From contig JAVJNT010000001.1 in the NCBI GenBank assembly GCA_040217175.1, forward strand, positions 1,364,001 to 1,428,000: DNA of 64,000 nucleotides, in the 5' to 3' direction. Shown in pieces: positions 25,502-34,064 of this stretch. Below the pieces are notes generated by a model, which had not been told where the DNA came from, did not search any database, and saw only the letters and a list, made by a program, of their open reading frames with translations. How positions within the stretch are numbered: position 1 is the first letter of the stretch; every line of letters starts with the position of its first letter. This DNA comes from Phycisphaerales bacterium (lineage in GTDB: Bacteria > Planctomycetota > Phycisphaerae > Phycisphaerales > UBA1924). The position numbers and the translations under genes are program-made.

Positions 25502-27124
25502 ATGGCAAGCTCCGCCTTCGACATGCAGCCCAGCGACGTCAGCGGCAGCGTGGGCACACTCGCAGTAATCTTGGGCGATCAGCTCGACCCGCGGAGCTCC
25601 GCCCTCCGCCGGCTCGACAAGGAGGCCGACGCCGTCCTCATGATGGAGGTCGACGAGGAGGCCTCGCTGGGTCCCAGCCATCGGCAGCGGACGGCCATGT
25701 TCTTCTCGGCCATGCGGCACTTCGCGCTCGAGCTACGCGACAAGGACTACCGCGTCCGCTACACCCCGGTCGATCAGCGGGGCAATACCCACAGCCTGAC
25801 GGGTGAGATCGAGCGAGCCGCCAAGGCGCTCAAGCCCGACCGCATCATCGTCGTCCACCCCGGCGACTGGCGCGTCTACGAAGAAGCCCAGGGCTGGGAA
25901 GACGCTACAGGCGTCGAGACCGAGATCCTCGAAGACACCCACTTCACCTGCACGCTCGACGAGTTCAACGAGTGGGCCGACGGCCGCAAGGAACTCACGA
26001 TGGAGTACTTCTATCGCGAGCGTCGCAAGGCCCTAGGCATCCTCGTCGACGGCGACGGCAAGCCCGAGGGCGACCAGTGGAACTACGACCACGACAACCG
26101 AGAGTCGTTCAAGAAGGGCGGCCCCGAGTCTCCCCCGCCGTTGCGGTTCGACCCGGACGACGTCACGAAGGAAGTCATCGCGCTCGTCGAGAAGCGCTAC
26201 CCAGACGCCCCGGGAAACCTGGACGATTTCGGCTGGCCCGTGACGGGATCGGACGCGAAGAAATCGCTCGACCACTTCATCAAGTATCGCCTCCGCGAGT
26301 TCGGCCCCTTCGAAGACGCGATGTGGACCGGTCGCCCCTGGCTCTACCACAGCCACCTCAGCGTGCCGCTCAACCTCAAGCTGCTGGACCCCAAGAAGTG
26401 CATCGATGCGGCCCTGGAGGCCTACGAGAAGGGCAACGCACCGATCAACTCGGTCGAGGGATTTGTCCGCCAGCTCATCGGATGGCGTGAGTACATCCGC
26501 GGCGTCTACTGGCGCGAGGGCCCCGACTACCGCGACCGAAACTACCTCGACCAGCACGGCGACCTGCCCGACTTCTATTGGACGGGCGACACCGACATGC
26601 GCTGCATGAAGGAGTGCATCGACCCCGTGCTCGACTACGCATGGATGCACCACATCCCGCGGCTCATGGTCACCGGTAACTTCGCGCTCATCGCGGGCGT
26701 CCATCCCCGCAAGATCGGCGACTGGTACTTCGGCATGTATGCCGACAGCGTCGACTGGGCCACCACGCCCAACACCATCGGCATGGCCATGTACGCCGAC
26801 GGCACCGAGGACGGCGGCCCCGTCGTCGCGACCAAGCCCTACGCCGGCAGCGCCAACTACATCAACAAGATGTCCAACTTCTGCAAGAAGTGCCCATACG
26901 ACAACAAGGCACGCACCGGCGAGACCAACAAGGGCCAGGCCTGCCCCTTCAACACCTTCTACTGGGACTTCTTGATCCGCAACGAGGATCGGTTCGCCGG
27001 CAACAACCGCATGGCGCTCATCATGAAGAACGTCAAGAACATGTCCAAGGAAGAGAAGATCTCCATCCGAGTCAGCGCTACGTCCGTGCGCAAGAAGCTC
27101 GGCATCGGCGACATCGAGAAGTGA
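25502..27124 (+). CDS. FeS-type cryptochrome/photolyase (PhrB-like, probable (6-4) photolyase)
   Basis: 540 aa, FAD-dependent. This is the iron-sulfur bacterial cryptochrome/photolyase group: VILGDQLDPRSSAL near the N-terminus, HPGDWRVYEEAQGW, then the FAD-binding helical domain with FVRQLIGWREYIRGVYW and IGDWYFGMYADSVDWATTPN. Four cysteines fit the [4Fe-4S] ligands: one in MRCMKEC and three in FCKKCPYD ... QACPFN. The gap between the CxxC and the last Cys (16 residues) is longer than I recall for the characterised enzyme. Members repair (6-4) photoproducts or act as light sensors. It is followed 10 bp later by a class I photolyase, so the pair would cover both major UV lesions. Start at 25502 gives MASSAF; no strong ribosome site is seen. 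Confidence 0.93.
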   Translation: MASSAFDMQPSDVSGSVGTLAVILGDQLDPRSSALRRLDKEADAVLMMEVDEEASLGPSHRQRTAMFFSAMRHFALELRDKDYRVRYTPVDQRGNTHSLTGEIERAAKALKPDRIIVVHPGDWRVYEEAQGWEDATGVETEILEDTHFTCTLDEFNEWADGRKELTMEYFYRERRKALGILVDGDGKPEGDQWNYDHDNRESFKKGGPESPPPLRFDPDDVTKEVIALVEKRYPDAPGNLDDFGWPVTGSDAKKSLDHFIKYRLREFGPFEDAMWTGRPWLYHSHLSVPLNLKLLDPKKCIDAALEAYEKGNAPINSVEGFVRQLIGWREYIRGVYWREGPDYRDRNYLDQHGDLPDFYWTGDTDMRCMKECIDPVLDYAWMHHIPRLMVTGNFALIAGVHPRKIGDWYFGMYADSVDWATTPNTIGMAMYADGTEDGGPVVATKPYAGSANYINKMSNFCKKCPYDNKARTGETNKGQACPFNTFYWDFLIRNEDRFAGNNRMALIMKNVKNMSKEEKISIRVSATSVRKKLGIGDIEK

Positions 27125-27134
27125 GGCCCGCCCC

Positions 27135-28565
27135 ATGCGACCCCTGATGTGGTTCCGCGCCGACCTGCGAACCCGCGATAACACGGCCCTCAGCGCTGCC
27201 TGCACGGCTGCCTCCAAGGGCGTGCTCGCCGTCTTCACGATCTGCCCCAAGCAGTGGCGCGAGCACGACTGGGGCGACATGAAGGTCGACTTCCTCCGCC
27301 GCAACCTCGAGGAGTTGCACGAGGGTCTCCAGTCCCGCAACATCGCGCTGAAGTTCATCGAGCGAGACTCGTTCGATGGCATCGAAGACGACCTGCTCGA
27401 ACTCGCCAAGGAGCACCACTGCAACGCGCTCTTCTTCAATGAGGAGTACGAGGTCAACGAGCGCAAGCGCGATGCGGCGGTGGCCGCGGCCTTCGCCAAG
27501 GCCGGGCTCTCGGTCCGCAGCTTCCACGACCAGACCTGCGTCCCGCCGGGCGAGCTCCGCACGAAGGAAGACAAGCCCTACACCGTCTACTCGCCCTTCA
27601 AGCGCAAGTGGTACCAGCACTTCAAGGACGGGCTCGTCCCCAAGGCCCAGGGCCTCGCCAAGAAACAGCCCGAGATGGTGTCGTCGTCCGACGCCGTCCC
27701 GGACTCGCTGGGCGACTTCGACGCCGACGCCGGCCGTCCGGACCTCTGGAAGGCCGGCGAAGACCACGCCTTGTCGCGCCTGCGGAGCTTCATCGAGGGC
27801 CGCCTCGATCCGTACAAGGAAGAACGCGATTACCCCGCCATCAACGGCACCAGCACCATCAGCCCCTACCTCGCGATCGGCGCCGTCTCGCCCCGCCAGT
27901 GCATCGAGGCGGCGCTGGACGCCAACAACGGAAAGATCGACGGCGGAAGCAAGGGTGCCGTGCATTGGATGAGCGAGGTCATCTGGCGTGAGTTCTACCG
28001 CCAGATCCTCGTCGCGTTCCCGCGCGTCAGCAAGCATCGCGCATTCAACAAGAAGTACGACATCCCCTGGCGGGACGACGCCGAGGCCAAGGGCCAGTTC
28101 TCCGCGTGGTGCCAGGGCAAGACGGGCTACCCCATCGTCGATGCCGCCATGCGGCAGCTCAACCAGACCGGCTGGATGCACAATCGCTCGCGCATGGCCG
28201 TCGCCATGTTCCTCTCCAAGGACCTGCTCATCGACTGGCGCTGGGGCGAGCGATACTTCATGGAACACTTGGTAGATGGCGACCTGGCCAGCAACAACGG
28301 CGGCTGGCAGTGGTCGGCCGCCACCGGCACCGATGCCGCCCCCTACTTCCGCATCTTCAACCCCATTAGCCAGAGCAAGAAGTTCGACCCCGACGGCGAG
28401 TACATCCGCACGTTCGTCGACGAGCTGTCGGACGTCAAGGGCGATGACATCCACGCACCGTGGGAACAGGAAGGACTGCTCGACGACACGGGCTACCCCG
28501 AGCGCATCGTCGACCACCACGTAGCCCGCGAGCGCGCACTCAAGGCGTTCAAGGTCGAGAGCTAG
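27135..28565 (+). CDS. class I deoxyribodipyrimidine (CPD) photolyase
   Basis: 476 aa. Uses blue light and FAD to split cyclobutane pyrimidine dimers. The N-terminal antenna domain starts LMWFRADLRTRDNTAL, the class I photolyase opening. The C-terminal FAD domain has ISPYLAIGAVSPRQC, VIWREFYRQIL, GYPIVDAAMRQLNQTGWMHNR, and the FAD/lesion site NNGGWQWSAATGTDAAPYFR. All are present and the length is typical (about 470), so it looks fully functional. It follows the FeS-type photolyase by 10 bp on the same strand and is likely co-transcribed. The symbol could be phr/phrB of the class I enzyme; I leave it empty because naming differs between groups. Confidence 0.95.
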   Translation: MRPLMWFRADLRTRDNTALSAACTAASKGVLAVFTICPKQWREHDWGDMKVDFLRRNLEELHEGLQSRNIALKFIERDSFDGIEDDLLELAKEHHCNALFFNEEYEVNERKRDAAVAAAFAKAGLSVRSFHDQTCVPPGELRTKEDKPYTVYSPFKRKWYQHFKDGLVPKAQGLAKKQPEMVSSSDAVPDSLGDFDADAGRPDLWKAGEDHALSRLRSFIEGRLDPYKEERDYPAINGTSTISPYLAIGAVSPRQCIEAALDANNGKIDGGSKGAVHWMSEVIWREFYRQILVAFPRVSKHRAFNKKYDIPWRDDAEAKGQFSAWCQGKTGYPIVDAAMRQLNQTGWMHNRSRMAVAMFLSKDLLIDWRWGERYFMEHLVDGDLASNNGGWQWSAATGTDAAPYFRIFNPISQSKKFDPDGEYIRTFVDELSDVKGDDIHAPWEQEGLLDDTGYPERIVDHHVARERALKAFKVES

Positions 28566-28586
28566 CGGCCTGTTGCAGCAGGACGG

Positions 28587-29558
28587 TCAGTCCCAGAAGG
28601 GGTCGGCGATCAGGACCGAACCCTCTCGGCGTACGTTCTTGTACGCACGCAGGAAGGCGTTCTCGCCCACGCCCAAACGTTGGTCGGGCTGGGCGGGCGA
28701 TCCTCGCACGTCGTCCTCGTTTACGAACAGGTTGTCCGCCTGGGTGGGCTTGTCATACTCGCGGAACACGAACGTCAGCGACTGCGGATCGGGCCGCTGC
28801 TCGTAGATCACGCGCATGTCGTTGTAGGCGATGTTGCCCGACCACTGGTTCTTGCGGCCGTGGATGAGCAGCGTCTTGCTCTGCTTGCCAAACAAGCCCG
28901 GCGCGAGGTACCAGTCGCCCGGGTCGCCGCCATAGGTCGGCCCGCGGTTGCCGATGAGGGCCTCGCCCGACTCGTTGGTCGACGCCCACATCTTCTCGCG
29001 ATCGCCGAAGGGTGCCGAGTGCGCGTACGACGTGAAACCGACCTGCCCGTCCAGCCGGCGCGCGGGCCCGCCGGCGCTGCCCGAGCGTTCGCTCGGCACG
29101 CCCGCGAAGCCCGGATCGAACACGGCGAACTCCGGATCGATCGCGGCCTTGGGCAGCTTGTCCTCGTATCCCGGATCGACCTGGATCCGGTCACTGACCT
29201 CGGCCGGGCTCACCAAGAGTTCGACGGGCACGTGTCCGTTGTAGATCATCAGCGACAGGATGTTGCCCGTGTTGTCCTTGAACTCGTCTTCGGTGGCCGT
29301 GACGGTTGCGTCGTTGCGATCGACCTGGCTCGGCCGCGGATAGGTCTCGTTGTGGGACTGGGCCCACACGGCCATGCCCTGCGCCGTTCCCCGAACCTGC
29401 GTGGCGTCCTTCACCTGTCGGGCGACGAGCCGCGCCTGGCCCAGCGCGGGCAGCAGGATGCCGATCAGCAGCGCGATGATCGCGATGACCACCAGCAGCT
29501 CGATCAGCGTAAACGCGTTGCGGCGGTCCGTGCATGTCGTGCGTGGTCGATGCGTCAT
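28587..29558 (-). CDS. type II secretion-type pseudopilin, copy 1
   Basis: 323 aa. The ATG at 29558 is preceded by GGGAG (about 6 bp). A short basic leader is followed by the prepilin peptidase site and class III helix NAFTLIELLVVIAIIALL (cleavage before Phe), and the same leading helix continues into LLPALGQARLVARQVKDATQ. The long C-terminal part has no fold I recognise. It has planctomycete-style features, with segments such as GNRGPTYGGDPGDWYLAPGLF and LLIHGRKNQWSGNIAYND. It is a clear paralogue of the next gene upstream, sharing the helix and the motifs LLIHGxKxQWxGNxxYND and TFxF. Located at the inner membrane before assembly. It may be a fibre subunit or a surface-displayed protein using the pilin export path. 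Confidence 0.87.
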   Translation of the reverse strand: MTHRPRTTCTDRRNAFTLIELLVVIAIIALLIGILLPALGQARLVARQVKDATQVRGTAQGMAVWAQSHNETYPRPSQVDRNDATVTATEDEFKDNTGNILSLMIYNGHVPVELLVSPAEVSDRIQVDPGYEDKLPKAAIDPEFAVFDPGFAGVPSERSGSAGGPARRLDGQVGFTSYAHSAPFGDREKMWASTNESGEALIGNRGPTYGGDPGDWYLAPGLFGKQSKTLLIHGRKNQWSGNIAYNDMRVIYEQRPDPQSLTFVFREYDKPTQADNLFVNEDDVRGSPAQPDQRLGVGENAFLRAYKNVRREGSVLIADPFWD

Positions 29559-29634
29559 GCGATCTCCCTTCGAACCCTTCCACAAATCGTACGTTCGGCG
29601 GGTGATCCGGTTCCGATTGGTGCCGCAGCGCACG

Positions 29635-29667
29635 AAAAAACGCCGCGGGCCAGGCGGCCCGCGGCGT
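29635..29667 (-). terminator. strong intrinsic terminator after pseudopilin copy 2
   Basis: On the minus strand an 11-bp perfect GC stem (29641-29651 with 29656-29666), flanked by an A-T pair and with a 4-nt loop, is followed by six T (the A run at 29635-29640). It lies 60 bp past the stop of the gene at 29727 and 77 bp before the start of copy 1, so the two pseudopilin genes are likely separate transcripts. Confidence 0.9.
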
Positions 29668-29726
29668 CAAGAATCAAGTCTTCAGGCCGAAAATTCAGCC
29701 CGAACGTTCGATCACAAGAATCGAAC

Positions 29727-30755
29727 TTAGTCGACCCACACCTGGACCGTGTAGGTGATGCCCGCACGCGTGACGGTGCCAACCGGGCGGAGGTAGTTGT
29801 TGTTCATGTCCAGAGCCTGCGTACCACCGGTGCTCGTCGAGCGGATGGTGTGCTCGGTGGCGGACGGGCGACCGCTGGCGGCAGCGCCGGTCTCGTCGTT
29901 CTCCGACACGAACAGGTTGTCGGGACGGGTGAAGGCGGTGCTGGAGCCGCCGCCGCTGCCCGTGAACGTGAAGGTCAGGTTCTCGGGGTCGGGACGGGTG
30001 TGGAACTCGACGTGCTGGTCGTTGTAGCCAGTGTTGCCGGCCCACTGCGTCTTCGAGCCGTGGATCAGCAGGGTGACCGAGCGATCACCGAAGTCGCTGT
30101 CCTCGATGAGGCGCCAGGTGCCGGTCTCGCCGGAGCCGTCGAGCTCGTAGCCAGGACCGCGGTTGCCCAGGATCGCATCGGTCGAGCTGAACGTGTTGCT
30201 CCAGATGCGGTTGCGAGCGCCGAAGTAGGGGATCTGGGCGTACGAGTTGTTGCTCGGGCCGCTGGTGCCCTGCGGGTACGAGACGCCGTCGTTGTCGTCG
30301 AAGGTCGTGCCGCGGAAGCGCGGGTCCCACAGCGCCGACTCGGGCGTCTGGGCCTCGGACGGGTTGGCGCTCTCGTAGTCTTCCATCAGCTCGACGTCGC
30401 CGGCCTCGGCCGGGCTGATCGCGAGCTCGGTGGGGAAGAAGCCGTTGAAGATCAGCAGCGACAGGGCGTTGCCCGTGGTGTCCTTGCTGAAGTCAGGGGT
30501 CGGCGAAGGGCCACCCAGCGTGTCGCCGTTGCGGTCGACGCGGCTCGGGATGGGGTACTGCTCCTGGTTGTTCTGGGCCCAGATGGCCATGGCCTGAACG
30601 ATGCCACGGACCTGGGTCGAATCCTTCAGCTGGCGGGCGGTGGCGCGAGCCTTGCCCAGGGCCGGCAGCAGGATGCCGATCAGCAGCGCGATGATCGCGA
30701 TGACCACCAGCAGCTCGATCAGCGTAAACGCCTTGCGATTCTTGATCGTCTTCAT
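29727..30755 (-). CDS. type II secretion-type pseudopilin, copy 2
   Basis: 342 aa. A short basic leader (MKTIKNRKA) is followed by the prepilin peptidase site and the same hydrophobic helix as copy 1 (FTLIELLVVIAIIALLIGI), then LPALGKARATARQLKDSTQVRG. Motifs shared with copy 1 are YPxPSxVDRN, ELxxSPAE, LLIHGSKTQWAGNTGYND and RPDPENLTFTF, so the genes arose by duplication. The C-terminus contains a Gly/Ser-rich loop (TGSGGGSSTAF). The gene ends in a strong terminator and has a ~350-nt leader if the promoter at 31106-31134 is used. Role: pseudopilin or pilin-like surface protein. The machine that would process it may be the secretin cluster at 0.6-4.3 kb. Confidence 0.88.
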   Translation of the reverse strand: MKTIKNRKAFTLIELLVVIAIIALLIGILLPALGKARATARQLKDSTQVRGIVQAMAIWAQNNQEQYPIPSRVDRNGDTLGGPSPTPDFSKDTTGNALSLLIFNGFFPTELAISPAEAGDVELMEDYESANPSEAQTPESALWDPRFRGTTFDDNDGVSYPQGTSGPSNNSYAQIPYFGARNRIWSNTFSSTDAILGNRGPGYELDGSGETGTWRLIEDSDFGDRSVTLLIHGSKTQWAGNTGYNDQHVEFHTRPDPENLTFTFTGSGGGSSTAFTRPDNLFVSENDETGAAASGRPSATEHTIRSTSTGGTQALDMNNNYLRPVGTVTRAGITYTVQVWVD

Positions 30756-31105
30756 GGAACGTTGCTCCAAGCTTTCCCGGTCGCGTCGCATCATCGATGC
30801 GCCACGACCGGTCATCATCAGCGGTCCGCAATACCGTGCGGACCAAGCGGAGCCGAGTCATGTTTCCGTGCACCCGCCGATCCCGGTCTCGGCCATGCCA
30901 GGAGCGCTGCGAAGGTGCAACGCCTGGGCGGGGCTGATCGCCGGCGGCCTGATGCGGGCCCCCGTGGGGCCGGCCGGAGCGATCGTCAAGATGTCGGAAG
31001 AGTGACTGGAGCGGGTGCTGATGACGTGGGCGAGCGATGTCGTCCCATCAGAACGGTGTTGCGTATACCCGCTTGGATCCCCTTCCCGCTACGCGTAGCG
31101 CGTAC

Positions 31106-31134
31106 AGATTACTGGATCTGATTCGCCAGTCAAG
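31106..31134 (-). promoter_or_regulatory. candidate sigma-70 promoter for pseudopilin copy 2
   Basis: On the minus strand TTGACT (31134-31129) and TAATCT (31111-31106) are separated by 17 bp. Transcription would start near 31099, within the palindrome GCTACGCGTAGC, giving a leader of about 340 nt. Confidence 0.35.
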
Positions 31135-31158
31135 CCCCAAGGTTGCGATCAACCCCGT

Positions 31159-31186
31159 TTTCCATGAAATTCGCGCCATTTATACC
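31159..31186 (+). promoter_or_regulatory. candidate sigma-70 promoter for the RidA-family gene
   Basis: TTTCCA (31159-31164) and TATACC (31181-31186) are 16 bp apart, placing a start site about 20 nt before the ATG at 31214. Both boxes match the consensus at only four of six positions. Confidence 0.3.
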
Positions 31187-31213
31187 CACTCAGACTCCAA
31201 ACGGATTCCCCAG

Positions 31214-31696
31214 ATGTCGCAAAACCCGAACTTTCACCAGATTCTCACCGACCTCGGCATCGAACTGCCCAAGCCACCGCCGGCGGTCGCGTCCTACGTG
31301 CCGGTCCGCGTCGACGGCAATCACGCCTACGTAAGCGGCCAACTTCCCTTCGTCGACGGGGCCCTGCCCCAGACCGGCCGCGTCGGCGTCGACCTGAGCC
31401 TCGAGCAGGCCCAGGGACTGGCGCGCACCTGCGCCGTCAACGCCCTGGCGGCCCTGCACGCGTACGCCGGCGGGCTGGACAACATCGCCGGCATCGTGCG
31501 CGTGGGCATCTACGTCGCGTGCGGCCCCGACTTCACCGACCACCCGAAGGTCGGCAACGGCGCGAGCGAACTCTTCCAGCAGGTGTTCGGCGAGCACGGC
31601 CGCCACGCACGCGCCGCGGTGGGCTGCACCTCGCTGCCCTTAGCTTCGCCCGTCGAGGTCGAGGTGATGGCGCGCTTGAAGCGTCCCGTCGAGTAA
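31214..31696 (+). CDS. RidA/YjgF-family protein, second copy
   Basis: 160 aa, cytoplasmic. The ATG at 31214 opens MSQNPNFHQ. The family pattern is visible: NHAYVSGQLPFVDGALPQTGRVG, the helix EQAQGLARTCAVNALAALHAY, IVRVGIYVACG and a C-terminal RAAVGCTSLPLASPVEVEVMA, where the Arg and Glu occupy the expected ligand-binding positions. It belongs to the longer (about 155 aa) RidA subgroup, differing from the copy beside kbl. It is divergent from the pseudopilin gene and convergent with transaldolase (9 bp between stops). No PLP enzyme is adjacent, so its partner is unknown. Confidence 0.85.
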   Translation: MSQNPNFHQILTDLGIELPKPPPAVASYVPVRVDGNHAYVSGQLPFVDGALPQTGRVGVDLSLEQAQGLARTCAVNALAALHAYAGGLDNIAGIVRVGIYVACGPDFTDHPKVGNGASELFQQVFGEHGRHARAAVGCTSLPLASPVEVEVMARLKRPVE

Positions 31697-31704
31697 GGCT
31701 CGGA

Positions 31705-32349
31705 TCAGCCGAACGCCTTCTTGTAGTCCGCCAGGAATCGCTCGAGCCCCGAGTCGGTCAGCGGGTGGTTCATGACCTTGCCGATGACGTCGAAGGGCAC
31801 GGTCGCCACGTCGGCCCCCACCATCGCGCACTGCAGCAGGTGGTTGGGGTGGCGGATCGACGCCGCCAGAATCTTGGTGGCAAGCCCGTAGTTGTCGTAG
31901 ATCTGGCGGATCTTGACGATCAACTCCATGCCGTCCTCGCCGATGTCGTCGATACGGCCGATGAACGGGCTCACCAGGTACGCTCCCGCCTTGGCGACCA
32001 TGAGGGCCTGGAGCGACTGGAAGCACAGCGTCATGTTCGTGCGGATGCCCTCGTCGCTGAGCGCCTTGCACGCGCGCAGGCCGTCGACGGTGCTGGGCAG
32101 CTTCACCACGATGTTCTCGGCGATGCCCGCGCGGTCCTTGCCCTCGGCCAGCATCTCGTCGAACTTCGTCGCGATGACTTCTGCCGAGACCGGGCCCGAA
32201 ACGACCTCACAGATCTCTTTCAGGCGCTGGCCGTAGTCGACGCCCTCCTTGGCGATGAGCGTCGGATTGGTCGTGACGCCGTCGAGCACGCCCATCTCGT
32301 GGGCCTGGCGGATCTGGTCGAGGTTGGCGGTGTCGATGTACAGTTCCAC
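31705..32349 (-). CDS. tal: transaldolase, TalC type
   Basis: 214 aa from a GTG at 32349 with AAGGAA upstream; this start gives the standard N-terminus ELYIDTANLDQIRQA and the standard length. Single TIM barrel of the short transaldolase/fructose-6-phosphate aldolase group. Schiff-base Lys83 is in NIVVKLPST. Glu57 (VSAEVIA) and Phe in SPFIGRIDD are the residues typical of transaldolase; the aldolases have Gln and Tyr here, so transaldolase of the pentose phosphate pathway is favoured. The C-terminus AASIRHPNHLLQC and MNHPLTDSGLERFLADY also matches TalC. It is downstream of the acyl-activating gene but separated from it by a strong terminator. Confidence 0.93.
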   Translation of the reverse strand: MELYIDTANLDQIRQAHEMGVLDGVTTNPTLIAKEGVDYGQRLKEICEVVSGPVSAEVIATKFDEMLAEGKDRAGIAENIVVKLPSTVDGLRACKALSDEGIRTNMTLCFQSLQALMVAKAGAYLVSPFIGRIDDIGEDGMELIVKIRQIYDNYGLATKILAASIRHPNHLLQCAMVGADVATVPFDVIGKVMNHPLTDSGLERFLADYKKAFG

Positions 32350-32388
32350 GCGTGGTTCCTTCGTCAAGAGCCGCGAATCGAGCTTCCC

Positions 32389-32478
32389 AAAAACGAGCCC
32401 CCGCCGTGAGGCGGGGGGCAATTCCAACCAGCGGCGTCCGGCCCTCGGAGGGGCCCCCGCCTCACGGCGAGGGCTCGT
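32389..32478 (-). terminator. long-stem intrinsic terminator after the acyl-activating enzyme gene
   Basis: Two 25-nt arms (32393-32417 and 32454-32478) are complementary at 24 of 25 positions, with a 36-nt loop. On the minus strand the stem is followed by TTTTT (the A run at 32389-32393). It lies 16 bp after the ligase stop and 40 bp before the tal start. Confidence 0.85.
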
Positions 32479-32494
32479 CGGAGACGCCGACCGG

Positions 32495-33991
32495 TCAGGC
32501 CGACACGGTAGCCGCCGCCTCGCGCTCCAGCACGGCCTTGAGCTCCCGCCGCATGATCTTGCCCGTCGGGTTCCGCGGCAGGGCCTCGATCACGCGGATC
32601 TCGCGCGGCACCTTGTAGCCCGCAAGCTTGTCCTTGCACCAGCCCTTGAGGGCCATCGCATCGGGCGTCGCGCCCTCCTCGGGCTCGATGAAGGCGACGA
32701 TCTCCTCGCCGCGCGTCGGGCACATGCGGCTGGTGACGCCCGAAGCGTGCACATCGGGATGATGGTTGAGCACCTCCTCGATCTCGCGCGGAAAGACGTT
32801 CTCGCCTCCGACGATTATCATCTCCTTCAGCCGCCCCGTAATGAGCAGGCGGCCGGCCTCGTCGACGTGGCCGATGTCGCCCGTGCGCAAGAACCCCTCG
32901 CCGTCGAACACGCGGGCCGTCTCGGTCTGCTGCTTGTAGTAGCCCTTCATGACGTTGGGCCCGCGTACGCGGATCTCGCCGTCCTCGCCCGGCCGGAGGG
33001 TGCGGCCGCGCTCGACGCAGGTGATGCGTTGCTCGACCTCGGGTAGCGGCAGCCCCACGCAGTGGGCCCGGAACTCCGTCGGCCGGCACCAGTGCGTCAC
33101 CGGGCTGGTCTCGGTCAGGCCGTATCCCTCGTGGATGGCCACGCCGAAGCGCTCCTGGAATCGCCGGAAGATGTCTTGGGGCAGCGGCTCGCCGCCCGAG
33201 ACGGCGTAGCGGATCTTCGCGAAGTCTTCGGGCAACGCCGACTTGACGGTGAGCAAGGCACCGTACATCGACGGGATGCCCACGAACACCGTCGGCTGGT
33301 GCTCGCGGAAGAGCTTCACGACCGCCTGCGGCACGAAGCGGGCCGTGTACACCACCCGCTGGCCCAGCAGCAGCGGCAGCAGCGTCATGACCGTGAGCCC
33401 GAAGCTATGGAACTGCGGCAGCACGCTCAGGAACGTGTGGTTGTCGCGGGTGAACTGCACGAATCGATCGATCTGCCGGATGTTGCTCAGCAGGTTGTCG
33501 TGCGTGAGCATCACGCCCTTGGGCCGGCCGCTGGTGCCCGAGGTATACAGCAGCACGGCCAGGTCATCCATGCTCGATCGGGCCGGCCAGCGCAGCTCGG
33601 GCACGCCCTTGAAGTTCACTTCCTCGAGCCTGATCAGGTGCTTGCACCGGGGCTCGTAGCCCAGGAAGTCGAGCATCGGGCCCGCCGTCACGATCGTGTC
33701 GCAGCCGCAGTGATCGACGACGTACTGCAGTTCTTCCTGCTTCAGCAGGTAGTTGAGCGGTACGACGGTCTTGCCGTGCATCCAGCCCGCCAGGGCGGCG
33801 ATCGGGAATCCGCCGCTCGTCGGCAGCATGACGCCCACGGTGTCGGTGTTGCAGCGGCGTTCGATCTCCGACGCCACGAAGTAGCTCGCAGCCAGGATCT
33901 TCAGGCCCGAGTAGCTCGAGCGGTCATCGACCACCAGCGTCTTTCGTCCGTGGCGGACCAGGCTCCGCAGCAGCGACCATTGGATGCTCAA
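32495..33991 (-). CDS. AMP-forming acyl-CoA synthetase (ANL superfamily)
   Basis: 498 aa. Activates a carboxylic acid as acyl-AMP and transfers it to a thiol. Core motifs in order: A3 LLYTSGTSGRPKGVMLTH, A5 GYGLTETSPVTH, A7 RTGDIGHVD, A8 GRLKEMIIVGGENVFPREIE, and A10 NPTGKIMRREL with the catalytic Lys. No carrier-protein domain is attached. The N-terminus lacks the first ~20-30 residues of many long-chain ligases, but the domain is complete. Substrate cannot be read from the sequence; a medium or long-chain fatty acid is most likely. It overlaps no neighbour and ends in its own terminator, so it is probably monocistronic. Confidence 0.9.
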   Translation of the reverse strand: MSIQWSLLRSLVRHGRKTLVVDDRSSYSGLKILAASYFVASEIERRCNTDTVGVMLPTSGGFPIAALAGWMHGKTVVPLNYLLKQEELQYVVDHCGCDTIVTAGPMLDFLGYEPRCKHLIRLEEVNFKGVPELRWPARSSMDDLAVLLYTSGTSGRPKGVMLTHDNLLSNIRQIDRFVQFTRDNHTFLSVLPQFHSFGLTVMTLLPLLLGQRVVYTARFVPQAVVKLFREHQPTVFVGIPSMYGALLTVKSALPEDFAKIRYAVSGGEPLPQDIFRRFQERFGVAIHEGYGLTETSPVTHWCRPTEFRAHCVGLPLPEVEQRITCVERGRTLRPGEDGEIRVRGPNVMKGYYKQQTETARVFDGEGFLRTGDIGHVDEAGRLLITGRLKEMIIVGGENVFPREIEEVLNHHPDVHASGVTSRMCPTRGEEIVAFIEPEEGATPDAMALKGWCKDKLAGYKVPREIRVIEALPRNPTGKIMRRELKAVLEREAAATVSA

Positions 33992-34064
33992 GGCTCGGCC
34001 CCCGTTTCGCGACCGCGCCCCCGGGCCTCCTGCCCGGAGCGATCGAGCCGCGAAGGATCAGGGC

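Larger units (their letters stand above)
30756..31213. other. 458-bp divergent intergenic region
   Basis: The only stretch longer than 300 bp without a gene. It contains candidate promoters for both flanking genes, a 7-bp inverted repeat at 30823-30844 (GGTCCGC ... GCGGACC), and a 12-bp palindrome GCTACGCGTAGC at 31088-31099. A 36-codon frame at 30895-31005 has no ribosome site and is not called. No tRNA or known riboswitch was recognised. Confidence 0.7.

Noticed and set aside
30895-31005. 36-codon plus-strand frame in the 458-bp intergenic region
   Set aside because: No ribosome site, too short to judge and no recognisable pattern.
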